Shown: positions 1-9,338, counted from the first letter of the stretch. The stretch: DNA of 12,709 nt from an uncultured Actinomycetes bacterium (GCA_937902285.1 CALGTB010000053.1:1-12709), one strand, 5' to 3'. Notes: generated by a model not told the origin, from the letters alone. Translations and numbers: made by a program.

Positions 1-269
1 CGCTGCTCATCGCGTCGTTCGCCTTCAACTTCAACAACTTCAACAACATCTACCTGCTCACCGGTGGTGGTCCGGCGGTCGAGGGGTCCAACGTCGCAGG
101 AGCCACCGACATCCTCATCAGCTACACCTACAAGATCGCGTTCGCGGCGGGCAAGGGCAATGACTACGGCCTCGCCGCCGCCATCTCGATCATCATCTTC
201 TTCATCGTCGGCGCCATCTCGGCGATCTCCTTCTCGAGATCGAAGGCACTGCGGGAGGACCGCACATGA
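1..269 (+). CDS. malF: MalF-type maltodextrin ABC transporter permease, C-terminal part
   Basis: This is the last 88 codons of an inner-membrane permease, read in the frame beginning at base 3; the 5' part is left of the window. The visible part begins in a membrane segment followed by the stretch FNFNNFNNIYLLTGGGP, which is typical of MalF-type sugar permeases just after the EAA loop. A second hydrophobic segment (about residues 57-80 of the visible part, rich in Ile, Ala and Phe) ends in a short basic tail, SRSKALRED. In this family the subunit pairs with MalG to form the channel of a maltose/maltodextrin importer. The TGA stop overlaps the ATG of the next gene (ATGA, 266-269), so the two permeases are probably translated in a coupled way and made in equal amounts. 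The family call is firm; the substrate (maltodextrin) is inferred from the two GH13 genes downstream. Confidence 0.9.
   Translation, partial: LLIASFAFNFNNFNNIYLLTGGGPAVEGSNVAGATDILISYTYKIAFAAGKGNDYGLAAAISIIIFFIVGAISAISFSRSKALREDRT
253..259 (+). promoter_or_regulatory. Ribosome binding site of malG
   Basis: GGGAGGA lies inside the end of malF, six bases before the malG ATG at 266. It is a strong Shine-Dalgarno match and fixes the malG start. Confidence 0.75.
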
Positions 270-1174
270 GCATCGACACATCTCCGGCGCCCGCGCCGAG
301 CCTCAAGGGCAGGCGCCGCCCGTTCCGGCAGTGGTTCCGGGTGCTGGGCTGGCGCCATCTCGTCGCCATCGTGGCGATCGCGTTCGCCATCCTCCCGGTG
401 CTCTGGGTCATCAGCGCCGCGTTCACGACGGATCCCACGATCAGCGGCGGCAGCCTGCTCCCCAGGGAGCCCACGACCGACAACTTCACGACCCTGTTCA
501 CCAACCCCGACCAGCCGTACCTGAAGTGGTACCTCAACACGATGGTCCTGGCGGCCCTGGTGTCCTTCTTCACGGTGCTCATCGCGGCGAGCGCCGCATA
601 CGCGTTCAGCAGGTTCCGGTTCAAGGGCCGCAAGGTCGGAATGATGTTCCTGCTGCTGGTGCAGATGTTCCCGCAGTTCCTCGCACTGGTCGCGATCTAC
701 CTGATCATGGCCCAGATCTCCGACGTCTTCGGCGCGATCGGACTCGACACCCTCGCGGGTCTCGGCCTCGTGTACCTGGGCGGCTCGATGGGCGTCAACG
801 CCTGGCTCATCAAGGGCTTCTTCGACACGATCCCGATGGAGATCGACGAGTCCGCGAAGGTCGACGGCGCCACCCACGGCCAGGTGTTCTGGGGGATCAT
901 CCTGCCCCTGGCCACGCCTGTGCTGGCGGTCGTCGGGCTGCTCAGCTTCATCGGCATCATCAATGAGTTCGTCATCGCGAGCTCGCTGCTGCAGAGCCCC
1001 GAGAAGAAGACCCTGGCCGTGGGGCTCTACGGCTTCATCAACCAGCAGTACTCCGAGAACTGGGGCCCGTTCGCGGCGGGTGCCCTGCTGGCCGCCATCC
1101 CCGTCGTCATCCTCTTCATCTTCCTGCAGAAGTTCATCGTCGGAGGCCTGACGCAGGGCTCGGTGAAGGGGTAG
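266..1174 (+). CDS. malG: MalG-type maltodextrin ABC transporter permease
   Basis: A complete 302-residue membrane permease, the usual length for MalG. A basic cytoplasmic N-terminus (residues 14-30) precedes about six hydrophobic segments, near residues 32-52, 92-114, 127-148, 163-180, 213-232 and 272-292. The cytoplasmic coupling loop that contacts the ATPase is visible as ESAKVDGATHGQVFWGIILP (195-214), where ESA replaces the classical EAA and the invariant Gly is present at 201. With MalF it forms the transmembrane channel of a carbohydrate importer (CUT1 family). The start is supported by a strong ribosome site six bases upstream and by the ATGA overlap with malF. Its TAG stop shares its last base with the GTG start of the following GH13 gene. 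Maltodextrin as substrate is inferred from context. Confidence 0.93.
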   Translation: MSIDTSPAPAPSLKGRRRPFRQWFRVLGWRHLVAIVAIAFAILPVLWVISAAFTTDPTISGGSLLPREPTTDNFTTLFTNPDQPYLKWYLNTMVLAALVSFFTVLIAASAAYAFSRFRFKGRKVGMMFLLLVQMFPQFLALVAIYLIMAQISDVFGAIGLDTLAGLGLVYLGGSMGVNAWLIKGFFDTIPMEIDESAKVDGATHGQVFWGIILPLATPVLAVVGLLSFIGIINEFVIASSLLQSPEKKTLAVGLYGFINQQYSENWGPFAAGALLAAIPVVILFIFLQKFIVGGLTQGSVKG

Positions 1175-3027
1175 TGGTCACCGAGGTCGCGCTCGTCCAC
1201 CACGACGGCTCGCCGCTGTACGTCTCCTCCCTGTCGCCGAGCGTCGGCGACCTGCTGACGCTCCGGCTGCGGACCCACCGCGACCACCAGCCCGAGCTTG
1301 TGGTCCTGCGCACCGTCCACGACGGCGAGCCGTTCACGGTCCGCGCCGAGGCGGGCGAGGCCGACGGCGTCGACGTGTGGTGGGTGGCCCAGGTGCAGGC
1401 CCGCAACATCAGGACGAACTACCGCTGGCTGCTGGCCGGGGGTGCCTTCTCCTACGAGTGGCTGACCGCGGCGGGCCTCGTCGCCTTCGACGTGCCCGAT
1501 GCGACCGACTTCGTCATCAGCGCCACGCCCGCTGCGCCGGAGTGGTCGGCCTCGTCGGTCGTCTACCAGGTGTTCCCCGACCGCTTCGCCCGCTCGAGCG
1601 GCGAGCCCGACGACATCGCACAGGCCCCCGATGGCGTCGCGCTCCCGGACTGGGCTGTTCCCCGCGCGTGGACGCAGCACCCCGAGGGCCGATCCCCGAA
1701 CACCCCCCACGAGTACTTCGGCGGCGACCTCGACGGAGTGCGCGAGCACCTCGACCACCTGCAGGACATCGGCGCGAACGTCCTCTACATGACGCCGGTG
1801 TTCCCTGCCGGGTCCACCCATCGCTATGACGCGACGACGTTCGACGAGGTCGACCCGCTGCTGGGCGGTGACGCGGCCTACGAGCGCCTGGTCGTGGCCG
1901 CGCACGACCGTGGCATGAAGGTCCTGGGGGACATCACCCTCAACCACTGCGGCGAGCGGCACGAGTGGTTCCTGCGCGCCCAGGACCCCGAGGCTCCGGA
2001 GCGCGAGTACTTCCGCTTCGACCCGGCGCTCAAGCACGGCTACGAGTGCTGGTGGGGCAATCGCACGCTCCCGAAGTTCGACCACACCAGCATGCGGCTG
2101 AGGGAGGCCCTGATCACGGGCGAGTCGTCCGCCGTGCGCCGCTGGATCTCGGGCCCGGCCGCCCTCGACGGCTGGCGCGTCGACGTGGCCAACATGACCG
2201 GACGCATGGGCGCGATGGACGTGACCCACGAGGTCGCGCGTGACGTCAACGCCGCGATGCGCCAGCACGGCGACGACCTCGTCCTGGTCGCGGAGCACGG
2301 TCACGATGCCAGCGACGACCTGCTGGGCGACGGCTGGCAGGGCACCATGAACTACGCCGGCTTCACCCGGCAGGTCTGGTGCTGGCTGCGGTCGCCCGAG
2401 TACCGCGACACGTTCCTCGGGCTCCCCGTCGAGACCCCCGTGATCACCGGGCAGCAGGCGGTCGACTCGCTGCGGGCCTTCCATGGGCGCATTCCCTGGC
2501 GGTCGCTCCTGGCCAGCTGGAACATCCTCGGCAGCCACGACACCGCGCGCATCCGCACGGTCGTGGGCAGCGGCGAGCGCCAGGTGGCCGCCCTCGCCCT
2601 GGCCGTCGGCCTGCCCGGCGTGCCGATGGTCTTCTCCGGAGACGAGATCGGCGCGACGGGGGGATGGGGCGAGGATGCCCGGACTCCCTTCCCCTGGCAC
2701 GATCCGGCCGCCTGGGATCACGACACGCTCGACGCCTACCGCGCACTGCTGCGCCTGCGCGCGTCGAGCCCCGCGCTGGCGGTGGGCGGGCTGAGGTGGC
2801 TGCACGTGGGCACGGACGCGATCGCCTTCGTGCGCGAGCATCCCGACGAGTCCCTTCTCGTCGTCGCGGCGCGCAGCCAGTCGGAGCCGATCCGCATCGC
2901 GCTGTCCGAGCTCAATGCCCGTTCTGTAGTTCACCTGTTCGGCTTCGAGGCGGATGTCGTCGCGGGCCAGGCAGTCATCGATGTCCCGTCGGCAGGTGCC
3001 GGCGTGTGGCGAGTGGAGGGTGTGTAG
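1174..3027 (+). CDS. Cytoplasmic GH13 neopullulanase/cyclomaltodextrinase-like glycosidase
   Basis: A 617-residue alpha-amylase-family enzyme with no signal peptide, so it should act in the cytoplasm on imported maltodextrins. Residues 1-115 form a small beta-rich N-terminal domain ending in AAGLVAFDVPDATDF. The catalytic barrel starts at YQVFPDRF (131-138), and HEYFGGDLDGV (179-189) and NVLYMTPVF (202-210) are typical of the neopullulanase/cyclomaltodextrinase branch of GH13. The conserved regions are intact: DITLNH (253-258); GWRVDV with nucleophile Asp337; VAEHGHD with acid/base Glu374; and GSHDTARI with transition-state stabiliser Asp456. The SHD form, rather than NHD, is usual for this branch. 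A C-terminal beta domain follows from about 530. The GTG start overlaps the malG stop (TAGTG), and only a weak, close AAGGGG precedes it, so translation is probably coupled. Whether it prefers cyclodextrins, pullulan or linear maltodextrins cannot be read from sequence. Confidence 0.9.
   Translation: MVTEVALVHHDGSPLYVSSLSPSVGDLLTLRLRTHRDHQPELVVLRTVHDGEPFTVRAEAGEADGVDVWWVAQVQARNIRTNYRWLLAGGAFSYEWLTAAGLVAFDVPDATDFVISATPAAPEWSASSVVYQVFPDRFARSSGEPDDIAQAPDGVALPDWAVPRAWTQHPEGRSPNTPHEYFGGDLDGVREHLDHLQDIGANVLYMTPVFPAGSTHRYDATTFDEVDPLLGGDAAYERLVVAAHDRGMKVLGDITLNHCGERHEWFLRAQDPEAPEREYFRFDPALKHGYECWWGNRTLPKFDHTSMRLREALITGESSAVRRWISGPAALDGWRVDVANMTGRMGAMDVTHEVARDVNAAMRQHGDDLVLVAEHGHDASDDLLGDGWQGTMNYAGFTRQVWCWLRSPEYRDTFLGLPVETPVITGQQAVDSLRAFHGRIPWRSLLASWNILGSHDTARIRTVVGSGERQVAALALAVGLPGVPMVFSGDEIGATGGWGEDARTPFPWHDPAAWDHDTLDAYRALLRLRASSPALAVGGLRWLHVGTDAIAFVREHPDESLLVVAARSQSEPIRIALSELNARSVVHLFGFEADVVAGQAVIDVPSAGAGVWRVEGV
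3015..3020 (+). promoter_or_regulatory. Ribosome binding site of the ABC ATPase gene
   Basis: GGAGGG ends nine bases before the ATG at 3030 and lies inside the last codons of the GH13 gene. It supports choosing this ATG over the much longer open frame that continues upstream. Confidence 0.7.
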
Positions 3028-3029
3028 TC

Positions 3030-4214
3030 ATGGCGGAACTGGTGCTGACCGATATCGACAAGGTCTACGACAACGGCTTCCATGCCGTGAAGGACCTCTC
3101 GATCGACGTTGCCGACGGTGAGTTCCTCGTGCTCGTCGGACCCTCGGGGTGCGGCAAGACGACGGCCCTGCGCATGATCGCCGGCCTCGAGGACATCACC
3201 GACGGCACGCTCACCATCGGCGGCAAGGTGATGAACGACGTCGCCCCCCGCGAGCGCAACATCGCCATGGTGTTCCAGAGCTACGCCCTCTACCCGCACA
3301 TGACCGTGGCCGAGAACATCGGCTTCGGGCTGGCGCTGCGCCACGAGCCCAAGGCGGAGGTGACCGAGAAGGTCAACCGGGCCGCCCAGCTCCTCGACCT
3401 CGTTCCCTTCCTCAAGCGCCGTCCGCGCCAGCTGTCGGGCGGCCAGCGGCAGCGCGTGGCCATGGGCCGGGCCATCATCCGCGACGCCGAGCTCTTCCTC
3501 ATGGACGAGCCGCTGTCCAATCTCGATGCCAAGCTCCGCGTGCAGATGCGGGCGGAGATCGCCTCGCTCCAGCGCCAGCTCGGCATCACGACGGTCTACG
3601 TGACGCACGACCAGGTCGAGGCCATGACGATGGGCCATCGTGTGGCCGTCATGCGGCTCGGCGAGCTGCTGCAGATCGCTCCGCCCCAGGAGCTCTACGA
3701 CCGGCCGGACAACGTGTTCGTGGCCGGCTTCATCGGCACGCCGCCGATGACCCTGTTCCATGCAGGCCTGACCGTCGACGGCGACGACATCCGCCTCAAG
3801 GTCGGCCCCCAGGAGCTGCCCGTGTCGCGCGAGGTGCTCGACTCGCGGCCCAGCCTGAGGGACAAGGCCGGCCAGGAGGTCATCGTCGGGATGCGCGCGG
3901 AGGACGTGTACGTGTCCGACCGCGAGGGCCTGAGCCCGCTCAGCATCTCGGTCGTTCTGAGCGAGGCCCTCGGCCCGAGCGTGCACCTGACCTTCGGGCT
4001 CGAGGGCACGCCCGTCGACGAGTCGCGCCTGGGCAGCGGCCTCGACAAGGGTGACGAGGCGGAGGTCACGCGCCTGGGTCACGGCAAGGAGATCCAGGGC
4101 GTCGCCGTCTTCCCGCCGCGGCTGAAGTTCACGACCGGTGACATCGTCACGGTCTACGTGGACTCCACCCGCCTGCACTTCTTCGACGTGGAGACGGGCC
4201 TTGCGCTTCGCTAG
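3030..4214 (+). CDS. msmK: MalK/MsmK/UgpC-type ABC transporter ATPase
   Basis: A 394-residue ATPase that powers carbohydrate import by the MalF/MalG channel. All nucleotide-binding motifs are present: Walker A GPSGCGKTT (37-45), Q-loop Gln83, signature LSGGQ (135-139), Walker B LFLMDEP (155-161), D-loop SNLD (163-166) and switch His193. Residues from about 240 to the end form the C-terminal TOBE/regulatory domain of the MalK group, which separates these proteins from generic ABC ATPases. The gene starts two bases after the preceding stop and has a good ribosome site. Some Gram-positive bacteria use one unlinked MsmK for several sugar importers; here the ATPase lies within the operon, so it is probably the dedicated partner of MalF/MalG. 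The gene symbol is by family resemblance. Its last 14 bases overlap the proposed start of the secreted amylase. Confidence 0.93.
   Translation: MAELVLTDIDKVYDNGFHAVKDLSIDVADGEFLVLVGPSGCGKTTALRMIAGLEDITDGTLTIGGKVMNDVAPRERNIAMVFQSYALYPHMTVAENIGFGLALRHEPKAEVTEKVNRAAQLLDLVPFLKRRPRQLSGGQRQRVAMGRAIIRDAELFLMDEPLSNLDAKLRVQMRAEIASLQRQLGITTVYVTHDQVEAMTMGHRVAVMRLGELLQIAPPQELYDRPDNVFVAGFIGTPPMTLFHAGLTVDGDDIRLKVGPQELPVSREVLDSRPSLRDKAGQEVIVGMRAEDVYVSDREGLSPLSISVVLSEALGPSVHLTFGLEGTPVDESRLGSGLDKGDEAEVTRLGHGKEIQGVAVFPPRLKFTTGDIVTVYVDSTRLHFFDVETGLALR
4190..4193 (+). promoter_or_regulatory. Ribosome binding site deciding a TTG start for the secreted amylase
   Basis: GGAG at 4190-4193 sits seven bases before TTG 4201, inside the end of the ATPase gene. 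It supports TTG as the start, because translation from there begins directly with a standard signal peptide. Confidence 0.5.
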
Positions 4215-6327
4215 GGCAGCCCTGGCCGGCGCCGTCGCCACGGCCACTCTGGCGGCCCTCGCGCTGCCGGCCTCGGCGGATCCGGCCCTGGACGCACTCG
4301 CCACGGCGTCGGTCCGCACGCCGATAGCGGCGGACAACTTCTACTTCGTGATGACCGATCGCTATGCGGACGGCAACCCGTCGAACAACACAGGCGGCAC
4401 CTCCGGACCGCTCTCGGTCACGGGCTACGAGCCCGGATCCGACGGCTACTACCACGGTGGCGACCTCGCCGGGCTGACCGGCCGATGCGCCGCCGACGAC
4501 CCCAGCGACCACGGGCTCGCGCGGCTGAAGCGGCTGGGCTTCACGGCCGTCTGGATCACCCCGCCGTTCGTCCAGCGCACCGTGCAGGGCTCCAGCGCGG
4601 CGTACCACGGCTACTGGTTCCTCGACATCACCAGGCCCGACCCGCACCTCGGGACCGAGGCGGAGTTCGCGGCCTTCATGTCGTGCGCGAAGCGCCTCGG
4701 GCTGAAGGTCTTCCTCGACATCGTCGTCAACCACACGGCCGACGTCATCTCCTACCGTGAGGGCAACGCCTACGTGCCCATCAGCAGGGCGCCGTACCGC
4801 ACCGCGACGGGCCGGCCCTTCAACCCGTGGTCGTACACCGCGGGAACGTCGTTCCCCCGCCTCGCTCCCAAGCGGAGCTTCGCCAAGACCCCGATCGTCG
4901 ACCCGGCCTACGCGACGGCGAAGGGGCCGGCCGTCCTCAACGACGTGACGAAGTACCACAACCGCGGTGACATCGCCTGGGGCAGCTGCGTGGGCAGGTG
5001 CGAGATGGACGGCGACTTCGTCGGACTCGACGACATGATGACCGAGGACTGGGCGGTCGTGAAGGGCCTCGCGGAGGCCTACGGCTCCTGGATCACCAAG
5101 TACGGCATCGACGGCTTCAGGATCGACACGGCCAAGCACGTGGACCCGTACTTCTTCGGCCGCTGGCTGCCGCTCATCAACGACACGGCGACGGCCGCCG
5201 GGAAGCCGCAGTTCACGAGCTTCGGCGAGGCGTGGATCACGGACTCGGTGCAGCTGTCCGAGCTCATGCGCGCACGGCAGCTGCCATCCGTCATCGACTT
5301 CCCGTATCAGGAGACGGTGCGCGACTACGTGACCAAGAAGGCCACGGGCGGCTCGCTCGCACTGCTGTTCGCCGACGACGACTACTACACGACCGCGAGC
5401 ACCAATGCCTACGGGCTGACCACCTTCCTGGGCAACCACGACATGGGTCGCATCGGCTTCTTCCTCGCCACCGACACCACGGCGCAGGGCCAGGAGCTGG
5501 TCGAGCGCGACCTGCTGGCCCACGACCTGCTCTTCCTGACCCGCGGCACGCCTGTCGTGTACTACGGCGACGAGGTGGGCATGACCGGGTCCGGCGACGG
5601 CACCGACAAGAAGGCACGGCAGGACATGTTCCCGACCGAGGTGGCCGACTGGCGGACGGAGGAGCGCATCGGGTCGGCGCCCATCGGCACCGGATCGTCG
5701 CTGGGTGCGTCGTCGCCCATCGCCTCCCGCATCACGTCGCTGACCCGCCTGCGCGCCGCGCATCCGGCCCTCGCGACGGGTGCGCAGATCACGCGGTACG
5801 GCGAGGACTCGGTGTTCGCCTCCAGTCGCATCGATGCGACCTCGCGCCGCGAGTACGTGGTGGCGTTCAACACCGCCGACGCGGCTGCCTCGGCGTCGTT
5901 CACGACCTCGACGCCGTCGAGCGGCTGGACGGCCCTGCTCGGCGCATCGCCGGCGACGACCAACTCCTCCGGCACCATGTCGATCACCATCCCGGCGCGG
6001 TCGACCGTCGTGCTGAGGGCGGACAGCACCCTCCCGGTGCCGGGCGCTCCGACGGTGTCGCTCAAGGCGGGCAAGGACATGATCAGCGGCACCTACCGGC
6101 TGGCGGCCACGGTGCCGGGAGGGGACCCCGCGTCGGTCACGTTCGTCGTGAGGCGCAAGGGCTCGGCGACGTGGAGCGTGGTGGGGACGGACGACTCCCG
6201 CCCCTTCCGGGTCTTCCTACCCGCGGCCAAGGGCTCCACGGTCGATGTCGCGGCGGTCGTGCGTGACTCCGCAGGCCAGGTGGCATCGTCCGCTCCGATG
6301 CGGATGAGCATCGCCCCGTTCTTCTGA
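4201..6327 (+). CDS. Secreted GH13 alpha-amylase
   Basis: With a TTG start this is a 708-residue extracellular enzyme. Residues 1-26 are a signal peptide (basic start, Ala/Leu core, likely cut in ASA|DP after Ala26). The GH13 barrel begins near NFYFVMTDRYADG (46-58). Conserved regions are intact: DIVVNH (173-178), GFRIDTAKH with nucleophile Asp309, FGEAW with acid/base Glu343, and GNHD with Asp414. Four cysteines occur in the barrel (96, 162, 263, 267), enough for two disulfides. A beta-rich domain covers about 530-608, and a C-terminal Ig-like domain about 615-705. There is no LPXTG or membrane anchor, so it is probably released to digest starch for the importer. It overlaps the ATPase gene by 14 bases. 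An in-frame ATG at 4138 would add an Arg/Trp-rich stretch before the signal peptide and is unlikely. Alpha-amylase is the best call; a pullulanase-type specificity is not excluded. Confidence 0.9.
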   Translation: MRFARAALAGAVATATLAALALPASADPALDALATASVRTPIAADNFYFVMTDRYADGNPSNNTGGTSGPLSVTGYEPGSDGYYHGGDLAGLTGRCAADDPSDHGLARLKRLGFTAVWITPPFVQRTVQGSSAAYHGYWFLDITRPDPHLGTEAEFAAFMSCAKRLGLKVFLDIVVNHTADVISYREGNAYVPISRAPYRTATGRPFNPWSYTAGTSFPRLAPKRSFAKTPIVDPAYATAKGPAVLNDVTKYHNRGDIAWGSCVGRCEMDGDFVGLDDMMTEDWAVVKGLAEAYGSWITKYGIDGFRIDTAKHVDPYFFGRWLPLINDTATAAGKPQFTSFGEAWITDSVQLSELMRARQLPSVIDFPYQETVRDYVTKKATGGSLALLFADDDYYTTASTNAYGLTTFLGNHDMGRIGFFLATDTTAQGQELVERDLLAHDLLFLTRGTPVVYYGDEVGMTGSGDGTDKKARQDMFPTEVADWRTEERIGSAPIGTGSSLGASSPIASRITSLTRLRAAHPALATGAQITRYGEDSVFASSRIDATSRREYVVAFNTADAAASASFTTSTPSSGWTALLGASPATTNSSGTMSITIPARSTVVLRADSTLPVPGAPTVSLKAGKDMISGTYRLAATVPGGDPASVTFVVRRKGSATWSVVGTDDSRPFRVFLPAAKGSTVDVAAVVRDSAGQVASSAPMRMSIAPFF

Positions 6328-6346
6328 CCGGGCCGGGCGATCGTGC

Positions 6347-6352
6347 CACCAT
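6347..6352 (+). promoter_or_regulatory. Possible -10 box for leaderless start of the binding-protein gene
   Basis: CACCAT lies exactly six bases before ATG 6359, the spacing seen before several other genes here. The first base is C instead of the preferred T and no -35 box is clear, so this is weak on its own. Confidence 0.25.
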
Positions 6353-6358
6353 GTGCCG

Positions 6359-7567
6359 ATGCGAGTCGCACGGCTCCTGGCCGGGGCGCTGGTTGCCGGC
6401 CTTCCGCTCAGCCTGCTGGCGGCTCCTGCACACGGGGCCACTGACGGGCTGATCGTGTGGGCTCCGGAGGCCCAGGCGGCCGTGATCCGCGACCAGCTCG
6501 CTGAGGGCTTCCGCGGAGCCCCCGTCACGGTCGTCACGACCGAGGTCGGAGACGTGGCGGCCGGCCTGCGGACCGTCGATGCGGCGATCGCGCCCGATGT
6601 CATCTGGGTCGACGCCGCCTCGACGGGCGCTCTCGTGGCCGATCGCACGGTCCGGCGCCTGCCGCTGTCGGCGGCCCTGCGTGCACAGTTCCCCCCGAAC
6701 CTCCTCGATGCGTTCCGCTACGGGTTCGCCGACTACGGGGTGCCGGTGACGGTCGAGAACGTGGCCCTCGTCGTCAACCTCGACCTCGTGCCGCAGGTCC
6801 CCGAGACGTTCCGCGAGCTCGAGCGATCCTCGCGCCGGCTGCTCGCCTCGAACCGGGCGAGCGTGGGGCTGGCCGTGGGCCAGGGGGAGCCGGGCGCCGA
6901 GGCACTGCTCGGACCGCTGTTCACCGGGCTCGGGGGCTACCTGTTCGGCAAGAACGCCTCGGGAGGCCTCGACCCGTACAACCTCGGCCTCAGCAGCGCG
7001 GCCCTCCAGTCGAACGCCGAGCGCATCGACCAGTGGAACGACGACGGCCTGGTCGTCGCCGACCTCAGCGTGGCCCAGGCCCAGCGGGCCTTCGTGTCGG
7101 GCCGGGCGCCGTTCTGGATCACCGGACCCGACTCCCGGCCGGTGCTGGAGGCGCTCGCGTTTCCCGTGGCCGTCGGCAGCATCCCGCCGATCGTGGACGG
7201 CCGGGAGGCGCTGCCCTTCCTCGAGGTGCAGAGAGCGATGGTGACGGTGTTCGCGGACCGCCGGGGCACCGGCGACCTCGCCACCGCACTCGTCCGCCGC
7301 TACTTCGCCCAGCCGGCGGCCCAGGCGGCGCTCGCGGTGGCGACGCGAACGGCGCCCGCCCTGCGAGAGGCGCGGGTGAGCCGGGCGGTGGCCGACTTCG
7401 CCCGTGCGGGCGCGGGCGGCGTGCCGCTGCCGAACATCGTGCAGGCCACCGCTGTGTGGGGACCGTTCCGGGTCGCGTGGGCCCAGGCCACGGCGGGCGC
7501 GTCGGCGGTGCCGGCCGCGACGACGTTCGCGCGGGCGCAGCAGTCCGTCGTCCGCGCGATCGGCTAG
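6359..7567 (+). CDS. Divergent MalE-like extracellular solute-binding protein
   Basis: A 402-residue exported protein from ATG 6359; GTG 6353 would add two residues. Residues 1-26 are a signal peptide with a likely cut after AHG (24-26). The mature protein opens with DGLIVWAPEAQAAVIRDQLA, matching the first strand and helix of MalE-type sugar-binding proteins, and PDVIWVDA, GLGGYLF and PFWITGPDSR fall where that family has its usual segments. It has no cysteine, so it cannot be a lipoprotein like most Gram-positive binding proteins; it must be free or held by an uncleaved signal sequence. It follows the amylase stop by 31 bases, lacks a Shine-Dalgarno site, and is probably a second binding protein, since a standard malE is expected left of malF. 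It could capture or hold oligosaccharides made by the amylase, but that is inference. The family call is moderately sure; the substrate is unknown. Confidence 0.7.
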   Translation: MRVARLLAGALVAGLPLSLLAAPAHGATDGLIVWAPEAQAAVIRDQLAEGFRGAPVTVVTTEVGDVAAGLRTVDAAIAPDVIWVDAASTGALVADRTVRRLPLSAALRAQFPPNLLDAFRYGFADYGVPVTVENVALVVNLDLVPQVPETFRELERSSRRLLASNRASVGLAVGQGEPGAEALLGPLFTGLGGYLFGKNASGGLDPYNLGLSSAALQSNAERIDQWNDDGLVVADLSVAQAQRAFVSGRAPFWITGPDSRPVLEALAFPVAVGSIPPIVDGREALPFLEVQRAMVTVFADRRGTGDLATALVRRYFAQPAAQAALAVATRTAPALREARVSRAVADFARAGAGGVPLPNIVQATAVWGPFRVAWAQATAGASAVPAATTFARAQQSVVRAIG

Positions 7568-7588
7568 CAGGGCCTGGGGCCGTCCGCA

Positions 7589-7615
7589 TTTGCACTCACC
7601 TAGGCAGAGTGCTAA
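7589..7615 (+). promoter_or_regulatory. CIRCE operator 1 (HrcA site) of groEL
   Basis: TTTGCACTC, nine bases, GAGTGCTAA. This matches the CIRCE consensus TTAGCACTC-N9-GAGTGCTAA with one mismatch, in the left half-site. It covers the proposed -35 to -10 region, so bound HrcA repressor would block RNA polymerase. Confidence 0.92.
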
Positions 7616-7618
7616 CTT
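7590..7618 (+). promoter_or_regulatory. Proposed groEL promoter
   Basis: A -35-like TTGCAC (7590-7595) and a -10-like TAACTT (7613-7618) are separated by 17 bases. Transcription would start near 7625, leaving a leader of roughly 60 bases. The promoter lies inside CIRCE 1. Confidence 0.55.
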
Positions 7619-7631
7619 TTCGTTAGCACTC
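7607..7631 (+). repeat. Perfect 10-bp inverted repeat between the two CIRCE elements
   Basis: GAGTGCTAAC (7607-7616) and GTTAGCACTC (7622-7631) are exact reverse complements around the five bases TTTTC. They are the inner half-sites of the two CIRCE elements plus one more pair. The arrangement could form a hairpin or offer HrcA an alternative site with shorter, inverted spacing. Confidence 0.85.
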
Positions 7632-7649
7632 GACACCTGAGAGTGACAA
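7623..7649 (+). promoter_or_regulatory. CIRCE operator 2 (HrcA site) of groEL
   Basis: TTAGCACTC, nine bases, GAGTGACAA. The left half is a perfect CIRCE half-site and the right half matches at seven of nine positions. It begins seven bases after operator 1 and would cover the proposed transcription start and early leader. Tandem placement with identical spacing argues that it is a real second operator. Confidence 0.75.
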
Positions 7650-7667
7650 CATCCGTACGGACGTTCC

Positions 7668-7674
7668 GGGAGGA
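7668..7674 (+). promoter_or_regulatory. Ribosome binding site of groEL
   Basis: GGGAGGA lies nine bases before ATG 7684 and is the strongest Shine-Dalgarno sequence in the right half of the window, as expected for a highly expressed chaperonin. Confidence 0.8.
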
Positions 7675-7683
7675 ACTGGCCTC

Positions 7684-9321
<1,638 letters not shown>

Positions 9322-9338
9322 GTCCGCCACCAGCACGA

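Noticed and set aside
1027..2934. Long minus-strand open frames opposite the GH13, ATPase, amylase and groEL genes (several exceed 450 codons)
   Set aside because: They mirror codon bias of the sense genes, are rich in Arg, His, Val and Gly, show no recognisable domains, and lie opposite well-conserved proteins.
4138..4200. In-frame ATG 63 bases upstream as the amylase start
   Set aside because: It would add an Arg/Ser/Trp-rich stretch in front of an obvious signal peptide and overlap the ATPase gene by 77 bases. TTG 4201 has a GGAG seven bases upstream and begins the signal peptide directly.
7607..7631. Perfect hairpin as a terminator for the maltodextrin operon
   Set aside because: The T-run is in the loop and not after the stem, and the arms are exactly CIRCE half-sites, which explain the sequence better.
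7652..7674. Palindrome TCCGTACGGA and a short CGGA/TCCG stem next to the groEL ribosome site, as an RNA thermometer
   Set aside because: Only four base pairs form next to the ribosome site and the main Shine-Dalgarno bases stay unpaired. CIRCE already explains heat control.
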